Source: Cytophagales bacterium (lineage in GTDB: Bacteria > Bacteroidota > Bacteroidia > Cytophagales > Spirosomataceae). Taken from it: a DNA stretch of 64,000 nucleotides. Each line of letters begins with the position of its first letter. Within the stretch, counting starts at the first letter, position 1. The DNA is taken from positions 1 through 64,000 of the forward strand of contig JAAFKE010000008.1 in the NCBI GenBank assembly GCA_013298215.1, given 5' to 3'. A program made the position numbers and the translations under genes. The notes under the pieces were generated by a model. It saw only the letters and a list, made by a program, of their open reading frames with translations. It made no database searches and had not been told where the DNA came from. Positions 7,860 to 16,658 of the stretch are shown here, one piece after another.

Positions 7860-8921
7860 ATGAACATAGTTTTAGTAACTGGCTCGGCTGGGCTAATCGG
7901 AAGCGAGTCGGTGGCTTTTTTGGCCAATAAATTTGATCTCGTAGTTGGCATTGACAACAATTTGCGGCAGTATTTTTTTGGTGCCGACGGCAACACCGAC
8001 TGGAACCGCAACCGACTGGAAGCTGCCCACGCCAATTACAAACACCTATCGGCCGACATTCGGGAAATCGCTCAGTTGGAGCCTATCTTTAAAGAATACG
8101 GCACAGATATAAAACTGGTTGTGCACGCTGCCGCGCAGCCCAGCCACGATTGGGCGGCCAAAGAGCCCTTCACCGATTTTGGCGTGAACGCCGTCGGAAC
8201 GATCAATATGCTCGAAATGACCCGCCTTCACTGCGAGCAAGCCGTTTTTATTTTTACCTCTACCAACAAAGTGTACGGCGACAACCCCAATTATTTACCG
8301 CTCATCGAAACCGAAACCCGTTGGGAGATCGACCAAAACCACCCCTATTTTAAGGATGGGATAGACGAGTTCATGAGCATCGATCACACCAAACACTCCC
8401 TATTTGGAGCATCGAAGGTGGCCGCCGACGTGATGGTACAGGAATACGGACGGTATTTTGGCATGAAAACCGCCGTTTTTAGGGGTGGTTGCCTCACTGG
8501 CCCCAACCACTCGGGCGCACAGCTGCACGGCTTTTTGTCGTACCTCATGAAGTGTACCATTACGGGAGGACACTACACCATTTTTGGCTACAAGGGCAAG
8601 CAAGTCCGCGACAATATTCACTGCCACGATCTGGTAAATATGTTCTGGCATTTTTACCAAAACCCCCGCGCGGGCGAAGTGTACAACGCGGGCGGGGGCC
8701 GCTACGCCAACTGCTCCATGTTGGAGGGCATTGCCGTTTGCGAGAAAATTACGGGCAAGAAACTAAGTTTTAGCTACTCCGACACCAATCGGATCGGCGA
8801 CCATATTTGGTACGTGTCCGATCTTACAAAATTCAAAAAGCACTATCCTGGCTGGGACTGGACTTATAACTTAGAACAAACCTTGGTGGAGATCCACGAC
8901 GGCATCGCCGCGCGCCTCTAA
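7860..8921 (+). CDS. extended-SDR NAD-dependent epimerase (CDP-paratose epimerase-like)
   Basis: A 353-residue sugar-nucleotide SDR. The Rossmann motif is [11 protein letters not shown] (TGxxGxxG). The segments [20 protein letters not shown] and [11 protein letters not shown] match the CDP-paratose/tyvelose 2-epimerase-like group. A Ser/Thr-rich active-site strand [12 protein letters not shown] is present. Where most extended SDRs have the catalytic Y-x-x-x-K, this protein reads SLFGASK: Phe at residue 182, Lys at 186. A Tyr is still present at STNKVYGD. The following gene is a methyltransferase 35 bp away on the same strand, so both may modify one sugar or glycan. The exact substrate is not determined. 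Confidence 0.82.
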   Translation: MNIVLVTGSAGLIGSESVAFLANKFDLVVGIDNNLRQYFFGADGNTDWNRNRLEAAHANYKHLSADIREIAQLEPIFKEYGTDIKLVVHAAAQPSHDWAAKEPFTDFGVNAVGTINMLEMTRLHCEQAVFIFTSTNKVYGDNPNYLPLIETETRWEIDQNHPYFKDGIDEFMSIDHTKHSLFGASKVAADVMVQEYGRYFGMKTAVFRGGCLTGPNHSGAQLHGFLSYLMKCTITGGHYTIFGYKGKQVRDNIHCHDLVNMFWHFYQNPRAGEVYNAGGGRYANCSMLEGIAVCEKITGKKLSFSYSDTNRIGDHIWYVSDLTKFKKHYPGWDWTYNLEQTLVEIHDGIAARL

Positions 8922-8956
8922 CCCTTGGCTTCATCACTTACACTACCCTCTTCACA

Positions 8957-9835
8957 ATGACCGAAAGCACGTTTTTAAACAACCTCATTTGCCCTTTTAC
9001 GAAGCAACCGCTCACGCTCAACGCCGATGCAACGCTACTTACCAACAGCGACGGACTCCAGTACGCCATTTCCGACACTGGGATCGTCGATTTGGTGTAC
9101 CCAAAAGAACTTTTGGAGGACGATGCCCGCGAGCAGCAGCTCTACGACCAGGCTTTTGAGCGCTACGATCGGGGGGTTTCGTGGGTTTTTGAAACATTAG
9201 ACAACTCGGACGAGGCCGCCACACGGAAGTTTATGATCGGTTTGATGAACCTAAAACCAGGCATGACGGCCATTGAAGTGGGTGCGGGCACGGGCAAAGA
9301 CTCAGCCCTGATTATTGACCAAGTGCGGCCTGGTGGCACGGCTGTGCTGTCGGACTTGTCGCCAAATATGCTTCGGTTGGCCCAAAAAAAATTAAATACT
9401 ACCGACGTAAACGTGCACTATTTTCTGGGAAATGGGTCGTACCTACCCTTCCCCGACGACACCTTCGACGCGCTGTTTCACTTTGGGGGGATCAATACTT
9501 TCTCCGAACGAAAAAAAGCGTTTGACGAGATGACGCGCGTGGTGAAACCTGGCGGAAAGGTGGTGATCGGCGACGAAAGCGTGGCGCCTTGGATGCGCAA
9601 CCAGCCGTCGTACCAGATGTTGCTCAAAGCCAACCCGCTGTTCAGGGCCGAAGTGCCCCTCGAAGACATTCCTGCCAACGTGCGGGAGTTTAAGCTACAC
9701 TGGATTTTTGGCAATGCTTTCTACGTTTTGGAGTACGTGGTGGCGGCCACAGCCCCCGAAATAGACGTTGATCTGCCCATTCCAGGCAAAGATTTCGTGG
9801 ATAACTGGCGTTTGCGGGCCGAAAAAGCAGAATAA
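8957..9835 (+). CDS. SAM-dependent methyltransferase with Trm112-like N-terminus
   Basis: A 292-residue protein. The N-terminus (LICPFTKQPLTLN...LQYAISDTGIVDLVYP) matches the Trm112-like zinc-ribbon-derived segment found on many class I methyltransferases, though only one of the usual cysteines is left. The SAM-binding motif I is AIEVGAGTGKDSALI, followed by an acidic loop (VLSDLSPNMLRLA), then YLPFPDDTFDALFHFGG and VVKPGGKVVIGDES, the UbiE/Methyltransf_11 pattern. It is probably co-transcribed with the epimerase gene upstream. Substrate unknown; a sugar or lipid is plausible from context. Confidence 0.82.
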   Translation: MTESTFLNNLICPFTKQPLTLNADATLLTNSDGLQYAISDTGIVDLVYPKELLEDDAREQQLYDQAFERYDRGVSWVFETLDNSDEAATRKFMIGLMNLKPGMTAIEVGAGTGKDSALIIDQVRPGGTAVLSDLSPNMLRLAQKKLNTTDVNVHYFLGNGSYLPFPDDTFDALFHFGGINTFSERKKAFDEMTRVVKPGGKVVIGDESVAPWMRNQPSYQMLLKANPLFRAEVPLEDIPANVREFKLHWIFGNAFYVLEYVVAATAPEIDVDLPIPGKDFVDNWRLRAEKAE

Positions 9836-9843
9836 TCTTTTTT

Positions 9844-12705
9844 TTAAAAGCCGATGTTGATCAAAAGTGGTTGGAATAAAAACTCACCCGTATTGCCCAA
9901 ATAGAGTGTTCTGATGCCAATTTCGAGCGGCTGGTCCCACCGCAAAAGATGGAAGTCCATGGTTAGATCGAGTCCGTAGGTTTGAAATTGGGCACTTTTC
10001 ACGCTTGCGCGGCTGTCGGTCGTCCAGGTATAGGCATTGTCAAAAAACAAGTTTGATTTTAGGCGTTTTACGTACACAAACCGCCCCAACGCCAAATCAG
10101 GGTAGCAAATCGGAAAGCGGTATTCGGCGGTGGTCACGTTCAAGTTCCCTAAACTCAGGTAGCTCTGCCCCCGCGCAAAAACCACGCCAGGCGTGAATCT
10201 ATAATTGAGAACATCTTCGATCTGAACGCCGTTCCTCACTATAATGCCGTGGTGCTGCGCCAAGCCAGGCAGAAATATAGTTGCGTTGAGGGAAAATACC
10301 TCCCCGCGCAAACGCTGCTTGAACGGCACGTGCCTGAATAAAGCCGACACCGCAAATCCCAAACGAGGCGACACATCTCGCCGCGCTTGGCGCAGTATTT
10401 TTGAGTACGAAACCGAATAATTGACCGATTGAAGCGAGCCATTTCCCGACTCGGTAATGCGGCGAACTGGCAGATCGTAGCCCGACACCACCACCCGCGA
10501 CGTGGACACGCCCAGCGATAATCTTTCGCCAAAGCGTGAGTGCGTGAGTATCAAAGGCAGCCTCACTCCCACCGTGTACTGTTGGTAGTTCCACGTGTCA
10601 GTCCGCAGGCTGTCCAAAGGTGCTTGGCGGTCGGTAAATACGGTCGTTCTGCGCCCACCACTCTCAAACCCAACGTCAATCATCGGATACCAACCCTGGT
10701 ACGTGAAGTTCGTCGAAAACCCACTTTGCCGCTCATTTGCGTCGTAATTAAAACCAAGGTCTAAGGCCGTGCTACTCAAAATATCTTGCGACGATACCCC
10801 CAGATTAAGCGTGTTCAGCGTTGATGTGGCCACTGGCCCCCACTGGTAAAAATTGAGCAAATTTGCACCTTTTCGGTATGGTTTAGAGGCAAAAAGCGTG
10901 TCGGTGAGGGCATTAAAAGCAAGTAAGTTTGTCTCTTGCGCAACCAGCGGCTCAACAAACTCGTTGGTGGGCAATTCGTTTTTTATGTATTGGGCTTGGG
11001 CAGGGCCCACATTCAGTACCTCGCGCACAATCTGATGACCCTTGGGTTGAAAATTTTCGTAGCAAAGCGTTTTTCCATCCGCCGAAACAGTGGCATTGTA
11101 GGCCCCAAATTCGGCGTTCGTCACACCCACAAAATTGCGCGAACCATCCGCATTGATGCGACCAATTTGTTCTATTCCGTCGATAACAACGTTGAAGAAA
11201 ACAGTATTTTGAGCCACTACCGCGTTGGCAATGTTGAGTGGCGTTTCAAATAAAAGGGTTTGTTGGTTTGTCTCGGTATCAATTTTTAAAATTTGCTTTT
11301 TTCCGCTCAACAATTTGATAACCAATACATTTCGGTTGTCGTTAAACCATCGGGGTTGGATATAGACGGCAGTGGGTTCGGCAAAAATAGCCACGTTTTG
11401 CGCGGGTGCGTCGATGATACCATTTTGGTCTAAGGCATAAACGGCCAAGCCATAATTATTTTTTGCGTCGCGCTGCACTGCAATTAGTTTTCGGGCATCG
11501 GTCGATGCGGCTACGCTCAAAATTCTGCTTTTTTGGGTGAGCGTTTTCAGTTTGCGGGTCACAACATTGTACGATTTCACGACCGAATAATCTCGCTCGC
11601 CCCAGCGTTTATCGAAACCATATTCAGTCCAAAAAATAGTATTCTGGGCCACCGAAAGCATTTCGGCATTCAAAAAACCAGGTTTAAAAAGCACTTTTTC
11701 TCGGCCCGACGAATCAATTTCTACGAACTGAGGAATGTGCGCCAGCCCAGATTTTAAAGCAACCACGCGACCCGACGACAAAAACTGCGGAAAGTGGTAA
11801 TCGGTATATATTTTGGGTTGAGCTGGTCGGTCTTTCCGCTGGCTTGCCCCGAAGTTTGGCCGCGTTTGGAGAGAGTCCATCGTTTGTTGGTACAGTGCTT
11901 CGACGCGCTCGCCCGTTGTTTTTTTGATGGCGCGCGAAAACGAAAACGGGTAAAACGGAAAAGAATAATACCGATCCAGTACGTTGCTCCAAGCCATCAG
12001 TCCGTGTTGCCGCCTAAACTGCGTGGTCATGTAGTATCCCAGCACGTAATGGTTGGGCACAAAGTCTTTGAACGACCCGCAAACGGCCTTCGAGTAGCTC
12101 CAACGCTTCGGGATTGTTGCCATATTGGCCCTCAATTGCAGGTCGAAATTAGGGATTCGCCCCCGACCAAAGGGCGTGAGGGCGGTTTCGGCCCCCACAG
12201 CATCGCCCTCCCAAAACCAACTTGGCACGCCCACTGCCGTTGCCGCCTGGCCAAAAGAACCACCCAAATAGTAGGCCCACTTGCTGATGCCCCGCAGCGA
12301 TTTCTCGAACTGCACCACGTGCCGGTATTCGTGCACGGCCAACAGCGACAGCCAGTCGGCATTGCCCGCCAGGTTGAATCCTTGCGGGGCGGTGGTAAAA
12401 AATTCGGATCGGCGCGGAAAAATGCTCACAAAGCCGTTGCTCTGGTTGGTGTTGTTTTGGAGCACAATCGGAATGCTGCGCGGTATCCGATTCAAACTCC
12501 GCGACACGGGCTCTACCACCAACGCCAACCGATTGGCAGTTCGTTGGGCTTCTGCTTCCAACTCGCGGGGGTAAATGAGCCTAAAACGCGGCGTTTTTAT
12601 TTCGCTCCAGCGCGTGGAAGCAGGGTTTTGAGACAACCCAATCCCCTGCCCAAAGGCGTACTGGGTGTAAAAAAGCAAGGTAAAAAAGGCAACGAATGAA
12701 CGCAT
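9844..12705 (-). CDS. HExxH peptidase / beta-propeller / outer-membrane barrel protein
   Basis: A 953-residue secreted protein with signal peptide MRSFVAFFTLLFYTQYAFGQ. Residues about 35-270 resemble a peptidase-MA-type zincin: HEYRH at 125-129 gives the HExxH motif, and PSWFWEGDA (Glu166) sits where the third ligand of this family lies. Residues about 290-610 read as TolB/WD-like propeller blades (repeats ending in W/Y and the ADGKTLCYENFQPKGHQI type). From about 640 the sequence becomes alternating beta-strands ending LLINIGF, as in a BamA/omp85-like barrel. A surface or periplasmic metalloprotease tethered to the outer membrane is inferred. It lies alone on the minus strand, 62 bp downstream of an aldehyde dehydrogenase gene. 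Confidence 0.72.
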   Translation of the reverse strand: MRSFVAFFTLLFYTQYAFGQGIGLSQNPASTRWSEIKTPRFRLIYPRELEAEAQRTANRLALVVEPVSRSLNRIPRSIPIVLQNNTNQSNGFVSIFPRRSEFFTTAPQGFNLAGNADWLSLLAVHEYRHVVQFEKSLRGISKWAYYLGGSFGQAATAVGVPSWFWEGDAVGAETALTPFGRGRIPNFDLQLRANMATIPKRWSYSKAVCGSFKDFVPNHYVLGYYMTTQFRRQHGLMAWSNVLDRYYSFPFYPFSFSRAIKKTTGERVEALYQQTMDSLQTRPNFGASQRKDRPAQPKIYTDYHFPQFLSSGRVVALKSGLAHIPQFVEIDSSGREKVLFKPGFLNAEMLSVAQNTIFWTEYGFDKRWGERDYSVVKSYNVVTRKLKTLTQKSRILSVAASTDARKLIAVQRDAKNNYGLAVYALDQNGIIDAPAQNVAIFAEPTAVYIQPRWFNDNRNVLVIKLLSGKKQILKIDTETNQQTLLFETPLNIANAVVAQNTVFFNVVIDGIEQIGRINADGSRNFVGVTNAEFGAYNATVSADGKTLCYENFQPKGHQIVREVLNVGPAQAQYIKNELPTNEFVEPLVAQETNLLAFNALTDTLFASKPYRKGANLLNFYQWGPVATSTLNTLNLGVSSQDILSSTALDLGFNYDANERQSGFSTNFTYQGWYPMIDVGFESGGRRTTVFTDRQAPLDSLRTDTWNYQQYTVGVRLPLILTHSRFGERLSLGVSTSRVVVSGYDLPVRRITESGNGSLQSVNYSVSYSKILRQARRDVSPRLGFAVSALFRHVPFKQRLRGEVFSLNATIFLPGLAQHHGIIVRNGVQIEDVLNYRFTPGVVFARGQSYLSLGNLNVTTAEYRFPICYPDLALGRFVYVKRLKSNLFFDNAYTWTTDSRASVKSAQFQTYGLDLTMDFHLLRWDQPLEIGIRTLYLGNTGEFLFQPLLINIGF

Positions 12706-12767
12706 TTAAGTAACTAATAATGAATATATTACGTATCAAACAAATATCAATTATTTGGCTATTATTA

Positions 12768-14195
12768 TTACAAATATTTAACGAAAAAATTGACCAGTTT
12801 TTGAACCTTGTCGGTGTAGGGCGGGTACACGAACTTCATGGTGCCGAAGTTTCGCTTCATCACACCGCGCAGGTTAGAAAACTCTTGAAACCCGAAAAAG
12901 CCGTTCGTTTTGCCGATCCCGCTGTTGTTCACCCCCCCAAAAGGCAGCTCAGAATTACCAAATTGCAACAACAGATCGTTAATGACCGAGTCTCCCGCCG
13001 ACGTTCGGTCCATGAAATACTGCGTATTTTCGGTGTCGTTGCTCATTATATACAGTGCCAGTGGTTTTTGGCCCGCATTGATGTACCGAATAACCTCCTC
13101 GCGGTTGTGGTAAGATATAATCGGCAAGACGGGGCCAAAAATCTCGTCCCTCATCACTGTCATGTCGTCGTTCACGCCCGTGAGCACGGTGGGTTCGATG
13201 AAATTTTGGTTTGAGATGGTTTTTCCGCCGATCTCAATTTTAGCTCCTTTTTGCACGGCATCGTCAATGTAGTTTTTCACGCGTTCAAAATGCCGATTGT
13301 TCACAATGCGGGAGTAACTATCGGAGTGCTCCACGCCCCGGCCGTCGGCGTTGTACATCCGCGTTATGGCCCCTTGTAGCTCGCGCACCACGTCGTCTTT
13401 TTTGCTTTCGTGCACGTACAAATAATCGGGCGCAATGCAGGTCTGGCCGTTATTGAGCCACTTGCCCCAAGTGAGCATTCCCGCAATTTTTTTAGCGTCG
13501 GCGGTTTCATCGATAATACACGGCGATTTTCCACCCAGTTCGAGCGTTACCGAAGCCAAATGTTCGGCGGCGGCTTTCATCACTATTTTGCCCACGGCGG
13601 GGTTGCCAGTATAAAAAATATGGTTGAACGGCAACCTCAACAGCGCAGTGGCCACGGGGGCATCGCCTTCAAAAACGGCTACTTCGCTGTATTCAAACAA
13701 TTCGTTGAGCATTTTTTTGACGAACGCCGACGTGTTTGGGGTCATCTCCGAGGGCTTCACCATGGCCACATTTCCTGCCGCAATGGCCGATACCAGCGGT
13801 TTTATGCACAAACTTAGCGGGTAGTTCCAGGGCGCAATAATAAGGACATTGCCCTTGGGCTCGTGCTTTATGTGGCTCGACGTACCCACATTGGCCATGG
13901 AAGTGGGTACTTTTTGGGGTTTCATCCACGAACTTAAATTTTTGCAGACAAATTTTATCTCCCCCGTGATGGCAAAAATTTCGGCTAAAACCACCTCCAC
14001 GGCAGGTTTTCTAAAATCGGCGTACATGACGCGTTTAATTTCCTCCTGGTGGCTGACCAAATAATCCTGAATTTTCCTAAGTTTGGCAATTCGCTCGTCG
14101 GTGCTTGTTAGGCTTATGGCGAGTGCATTGGCGCGTTGCGCCTCAAATACCCGTCGCACGTCCGTACCCACGTCAATTTTAATGCTGGTCTCCAT
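12768..14195 (-). CDS. aldehyde dehydrogenase, class 3-like
   Basis: A 475-residue NAD(P)-dependent aldehyde dehydrogenase. The family motifs are complete: the nucleotide-binding NVLIIAPWNYPLSLCIKPL, FYTGNPAVGKIVM, the general-base glutamate in TLELGGKSPCIID, and the nucleophilic Cys in NNGQTCIAPDY. The later EIFGPVLPI and the C-terminal NDLLLQFGNSELPFGGVNNSG also fit. The length and the short N-terminus match the ALDH3/coniferyl-aldehyde-dehydrogenase-like group. ATG 14193-14195 is chosen over an upstream start at 14294 because the family begins near here. The upstream frame would overlap the divergent PAP2 gene that begins at 14277. Confidence 0.93.
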   Translation of the reverse strand: METSIKIDVGTDVRRVFEAQRANALAISLTSTDERIAKLRKIQDYLVSHQEEIKRVMYADFRKPAVEVVLAEIFAITGEIKFVCKNLSSWMKPQKVPTSMANVGTSSHIKHEPKGNVLIIAPWNYPLSLCIKPLVSAIAAGNVAMVKPSEMTPNTSAFVKKMLNELFEYSEVAVFEGDAPVATALLRLPFNHIFYTGNPAVGKIVMKAAAEHLASVTLELGGKSPCIIDETADAKKIAGMLTWGKWLNNGQTCIAPDYLYVHESKKDDVVRELQGAITRMYNADGRGVEHSDSYSRIVNNRHFERVKNYIDDAVQKGAKIEIGGKTISNQNFIEPTVLTGVNDDMTVMRDEIFGPVLPIISYHNREEVIRYINAGQKPLALYIMSNDTENTQYFMDRTSAGDSVINDLLLQFGNSELPFGGVNNSGIGKTNGFFGFQEFSNLRGVMKRNFGTMKFVYPPYTDKVQKLVNFFVKYL

Positions 14196-14276
14196 CTTGT
14201 CTTTTTTTATGGTTGGATAAGAACCCAAATGTGCAGAAAAATAACTGATTAACACAAACCGAGCTAAAAAAACACC

Positions 14277-14855
14277 ATGCTTCACCAGATACAAGCACTT
14301 GATACCGAACTATTTTTATTTTTCAACGCCCTCCACGCCCCCTGGGCCGACAGCCTCATGCACACAGCCACCCAAAAGCTCACGTGGCTGCCGCTCTACG
14401 CTTGGCTGCTGTACTGGCTTTTTAAAACGGCCAAACCTGGCCAACTCAAAAACGTAATTTGGCAAATCGCGGTCATTGTGCTGGCCGTTGCCCTGGCCGA
14501 CCAAGCCGCATCGGCGGTTCTCAAACCTTTGGTTGGCCGCCTACGCCCCTGCCACGTGCTGTACCTGGCAGACCGAATACACCTGGTGGGCAGTTGCGGC
14601 GGTGCTTATGGTTTTGTATCGTCGCACGCATCCACAACCTTTGCCGTGGCCACTGGTTTTATGCTCATTTTCAAAAACAACCCTACTTTTAAATGGCTCT
14701 TTCTGTGGGCGGCTTTTGTGTCGTACAGCCGCGTGTACGTGGGCGTGCACTACCCCCTCGACGTGGCGGGCGGCGCCCTGGTGGGCATTGGGTCGGCCTA
14801 CGTTGTTTGGGGGTTAGCTCAACGATTGGGCTTCGTCGATTTTAGAAATCTGTGA
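14277..14855 (+). CDS. PAP2-family membrane phosphatase
   Basis: A 192-residue membrane protein with about five helices and the three acid-phosphatase motifs: KPLVGRLRP (K-x6-RP), the SSHAS segment (the PSGH-like motif), and SRVYVGVHYPLD (SR-x5-H-x3-D). The family dephosphorylates lipid phosphates such as phosphatidate or undecaprenyl diphosphate at the periplasmic face. It starts divergently from the aldehyde dehydrogenase gene; the prs start lies 56 bp after its stop and has its own -7 box. Confidence 0.9.
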   Translation: MLHQIQALDTELFLFFNALHAPWADSLMHTATQKLTWLPLYAWLLYWLFKTAKPGQLKNVIWQIAVIVLAVALADQAASAVLKPLVGRLRPCHVLYLADRIHLVGSCGGAYGFVSSHASTTFAVATGFMLIFKNNPTFKWLFLWAAFVSYSRVYVGVHYPLDVAGGALVGIGSAYVVWGLAQRLGFVDFRNL

Positions 14856-14886
14856 ACAACGGTGCGGTTTTATGGAAAACAATGCC

Positions 14887-14894
14887 TATTTTTG
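14887..14894 (+). promoter_or_regulatory. TAnnTTTG -7 box for prs (TATTTTTG)
   Basis: TATTTTTG lies 17 bp before ATG 14912, so the leader would be only about 10 nt. This supports the internal start of prs. Confidence 0.6.
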
Positions 14895-14911
14895 CACCCA
14901 AATTGAGAAAA

Positions 14912-15850
14912 ATGGCATCGTTCAATCCAATAAAAATATTCGCTGGGAGTAAGTCAAAAGCACTGGCCGAAAAAGTGGCTAAGTTCTACGGGCGAGACCT
15001 GGGAGCCTACACGCTCCGCACGTTTAGCGACGGTGAATTATCGCCTAGTTTTGATGAATCTATTCGGGGTTGCGACGTATTTTTGATTCAATCTACCCAC
15101 CAACCCGCCGACGGCTTGATGGAACTTTTGTTGATGGTCGATGCCGCCCGTCGCGCGTCGGTTCACTCAGTTACGGTGGTTATACCCTATTTTGGATACG
15201 CCCGCCAAGACCGCAAAGACAAACCGCGCGTGCCCATTGCGGCAAAACTAATGGCCAATTTGCTAACCGCAGCGGGAGCAGACCGCCTGATGACGATTGA
15301 CCTCCACGCTGGACAAATTCAAGGTTTTTTCGATTTCCCAGTCGATCATTTGGAAGGTGCTACCGTTTTTGTGCCCTACGTCAAAAGCCTTCAATTAAAC
15401 AATTTGGTTATCGCCTCGCCCGATGTAGGTGGTGCCACCCGCGCCCGCAACTTTGCTAAGTTTCTCAACGCCGACATTGTTTTGTGCGATAAATACCGCA
15501 AACGCGCCAACGAAATAGCCTCCATGCAGGTGATAGGCGATGTGACAGATGCCCACGTGATACTGCTCGATGACTTGATAGACACGGGTGGTACGATTGT
15601 GAAGGCGGGGCAATTGTTGTTAGAAAAAGGAGCCAAGTCGGTGCGCGCCATTTGCACCCACCCCGTTATGTCGAAAGATGCCTACGAACGCATCGAAAAC
15701 TCGGTACTCGAAGAGCTGGTGGTGACCGACACCATCCCGATGCTCCGCGAAAGCCCCAAAATAAAGGTACTGACCGTGGCCGAATTATTTGCCAAAGCCA
15801 TCGGCCGCCTCCGCGACCACGAATCTATTAGTTCATTGTTCATAAATTAA
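14912..15850 (+). CDS. prs: ribose-phosphate pyrophosphokinase
   Basis: A 312-residue PRPP synthase (ribose-5-phosphate + ATP to PRPP + AMP), which feeds purine, pyrimidine, histidine and NAD synthesis. Visible motifs are KIFAGSKSKALAEKVAKF at the N-terminus, the catalytic-loop region PYFGYARQDRKDKPRVPI, the metal/ATP-binding LMTIDLHAGQIQGFFDFP, and the PRPP loop VILLDDLIDTGGTIVKAG. ATG 14912 is chosen because it matches the family N-terminus and follows the -7 box. rplY follows on the same strand, a common order in Bacteroidota. Confidence 0.96.
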   Translation: MASFNPIKIFAGSKSKALAEKVAKFYGRDLGAYTLRTFSDGELSPSFDESIRGCDVFLIQSTHQPADGLMELLLMVDAARRASVHSVTVVIPYFGYARQDRKDKPRVPIAAKLMANLLTAAGADRLMTIDLHAGQIQGFFDFPVDHLEGATVFVPYVKSLQLNNLVIASPDVGGATRARNFAKFLNADIVLCDKYRKRANEIASMQVIGDVTDAHVILLDDLIDTGGTIVKAGQLLLEKGAKSVRAICTHPVMSKDAYERIENSVLEELVVTDTIPMLRESPKIKVLTVAELFAKAIGRLRDHESISSLFIN

Positions 15851-15860
15851 TCAATCCGAG

Positions 15861-15888
15861 CGCCCTAAGAAACCTCAATTGGGCGTTT
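15861..15888 (+). terminator. weak terminator or attenuator between prs and rplY
   Basis: A 5-bp stem CGCCC/GGGCG (15861-15865 with 15881-15885) with a 15-nt loop, followed by TTTT. It is short, so read-through into rplY is likely. Confidence 0.35.
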
Positions 15889-15938
15889 TCAAAACCAAAA
15901 GTCCCGCATGAATTGAGGCAAGCGGGCATCCAAACAAA

Positions 15939-16505
15939 ATGAAACAAACAGAGATTGTAGGGCATAAAAGAGCGAATCTCGGCAAAAGAGATGCACAGAT
16001 GTTGCGTCACGAAGCCATGGTACCCTGTGTATTGTACGGCGGCGAGGAGCAAGTTCACTTTGCCGCCCCCATGTTTTTATTCCGTGACCTGTTGTTCACG
16101 CCCAACGTTTACGTGGTTTTATTGAACATCCAAGGCACGGAATACCGCGCCATTTTGCAAGATGTGCAGTACCACCCCGTATCAGATATTATTTTGCACG
16201 CCGACTTTCTGCTGATCCGCGAGGGCAAAGAAGTTAAAGTTTCGGTACCAGTGCGTTTCACGGGGGCAGCCCCTGGTGTATTGGGTGGTGGTAAACTATC
16301 CCAAAAAATGACTAAAATTAGGGTGCAAGGAATGCCCGACAACATTCCTGACTTTATTGACATTGCCATCGACAAACTCGAATTGGGCAAAACAATTAAG
16401 ATTGGCACAATTGTACCAGTGGGTTTTAAGGTCTTAGAAAGCCCGTCGAACCCAATCGTTTCGATCGAAATTCCGCGTGCATTGCGCGGTACGCTCAAAG
16501 CGTAA
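15939..16505 (+). CDS. rplY: 50S ribosomal protein L25 (Ctc/TL5 form)
   Basis: A 188-residue L25 of the long, two-domain Ctc type that binds 5S rRNA. The N-terminal domain shows VPCVLYGGEEQVHF, and AILQDVQYHPVSDIILHADF is the conserved L25 core. The C-terminal beta domain (VSVPVRFTGAAPGVLGGG, then the MPDNIPDFIDIAIDKLELG segment) is the TL5/CTC extension. ATG 15939 fits the family start. The gene follows prs and is closed by a strong terminator. Confidence 0.95.
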   Translation: MKQTEIVGHKRANLGKRDAQMLRHEAMVPCVLYGGEEQVHFAAPMFLFRDLLFTPNVYVVLLNIQGTEYRAILQDVQYHPVSDIILHADFLLIREGKEVKVSVPVRFTGAAPGVLGGGKLSQKMTKIRVQGMPDNIPDFIDIAIDKLELGKTIKIGTIVPVGFKVLESPSNPIVSIEIPRALRGTLKA

Positions 16506-16550
16506 TTTTACCCGAGTTTCTGACTCAAAAATGGAACTAATAGACCATTT

Positions 16551-16581
16551 AAAAGCCCGACCGCAAGGTTGGGCTTTTATT
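16551..16581 (+). terminator. rho-independent terminator after rplY
   Basis: A 12-bp stem AAAAGCCCGACC/GGTTGGGCTTTT (one G-T pair) around GCAA, running into T-rich sequence 46 bp after the rplY stop. Confidence 0.85.
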
Positions 16582-16632
16582 TTGAAACATTTTCTTTACA
16601 GTCAAAGTTGGCATTATTGAAACCAACGTGCC

Positions 16633-16640
16633 TATATTCG
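16633..16640 (+). promoter_or_regulatory. -7 box for topA (TATATTCG)
   Basis: TATATTCG differs from TAnnTTTG at one position and lies 18 bp before ATG 16659, the same spacing as at prs. Confidence 0.45.
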
Positions 16641-16658
16641 CACCCAAACTACAGAAGA

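Noticed and set aside
16569-16658. Upstream extension of topA
   Set aside because: It starts within the rplY terminator hairpin. The conserved topoisomerase start and a -7 box point to ATG 16659.
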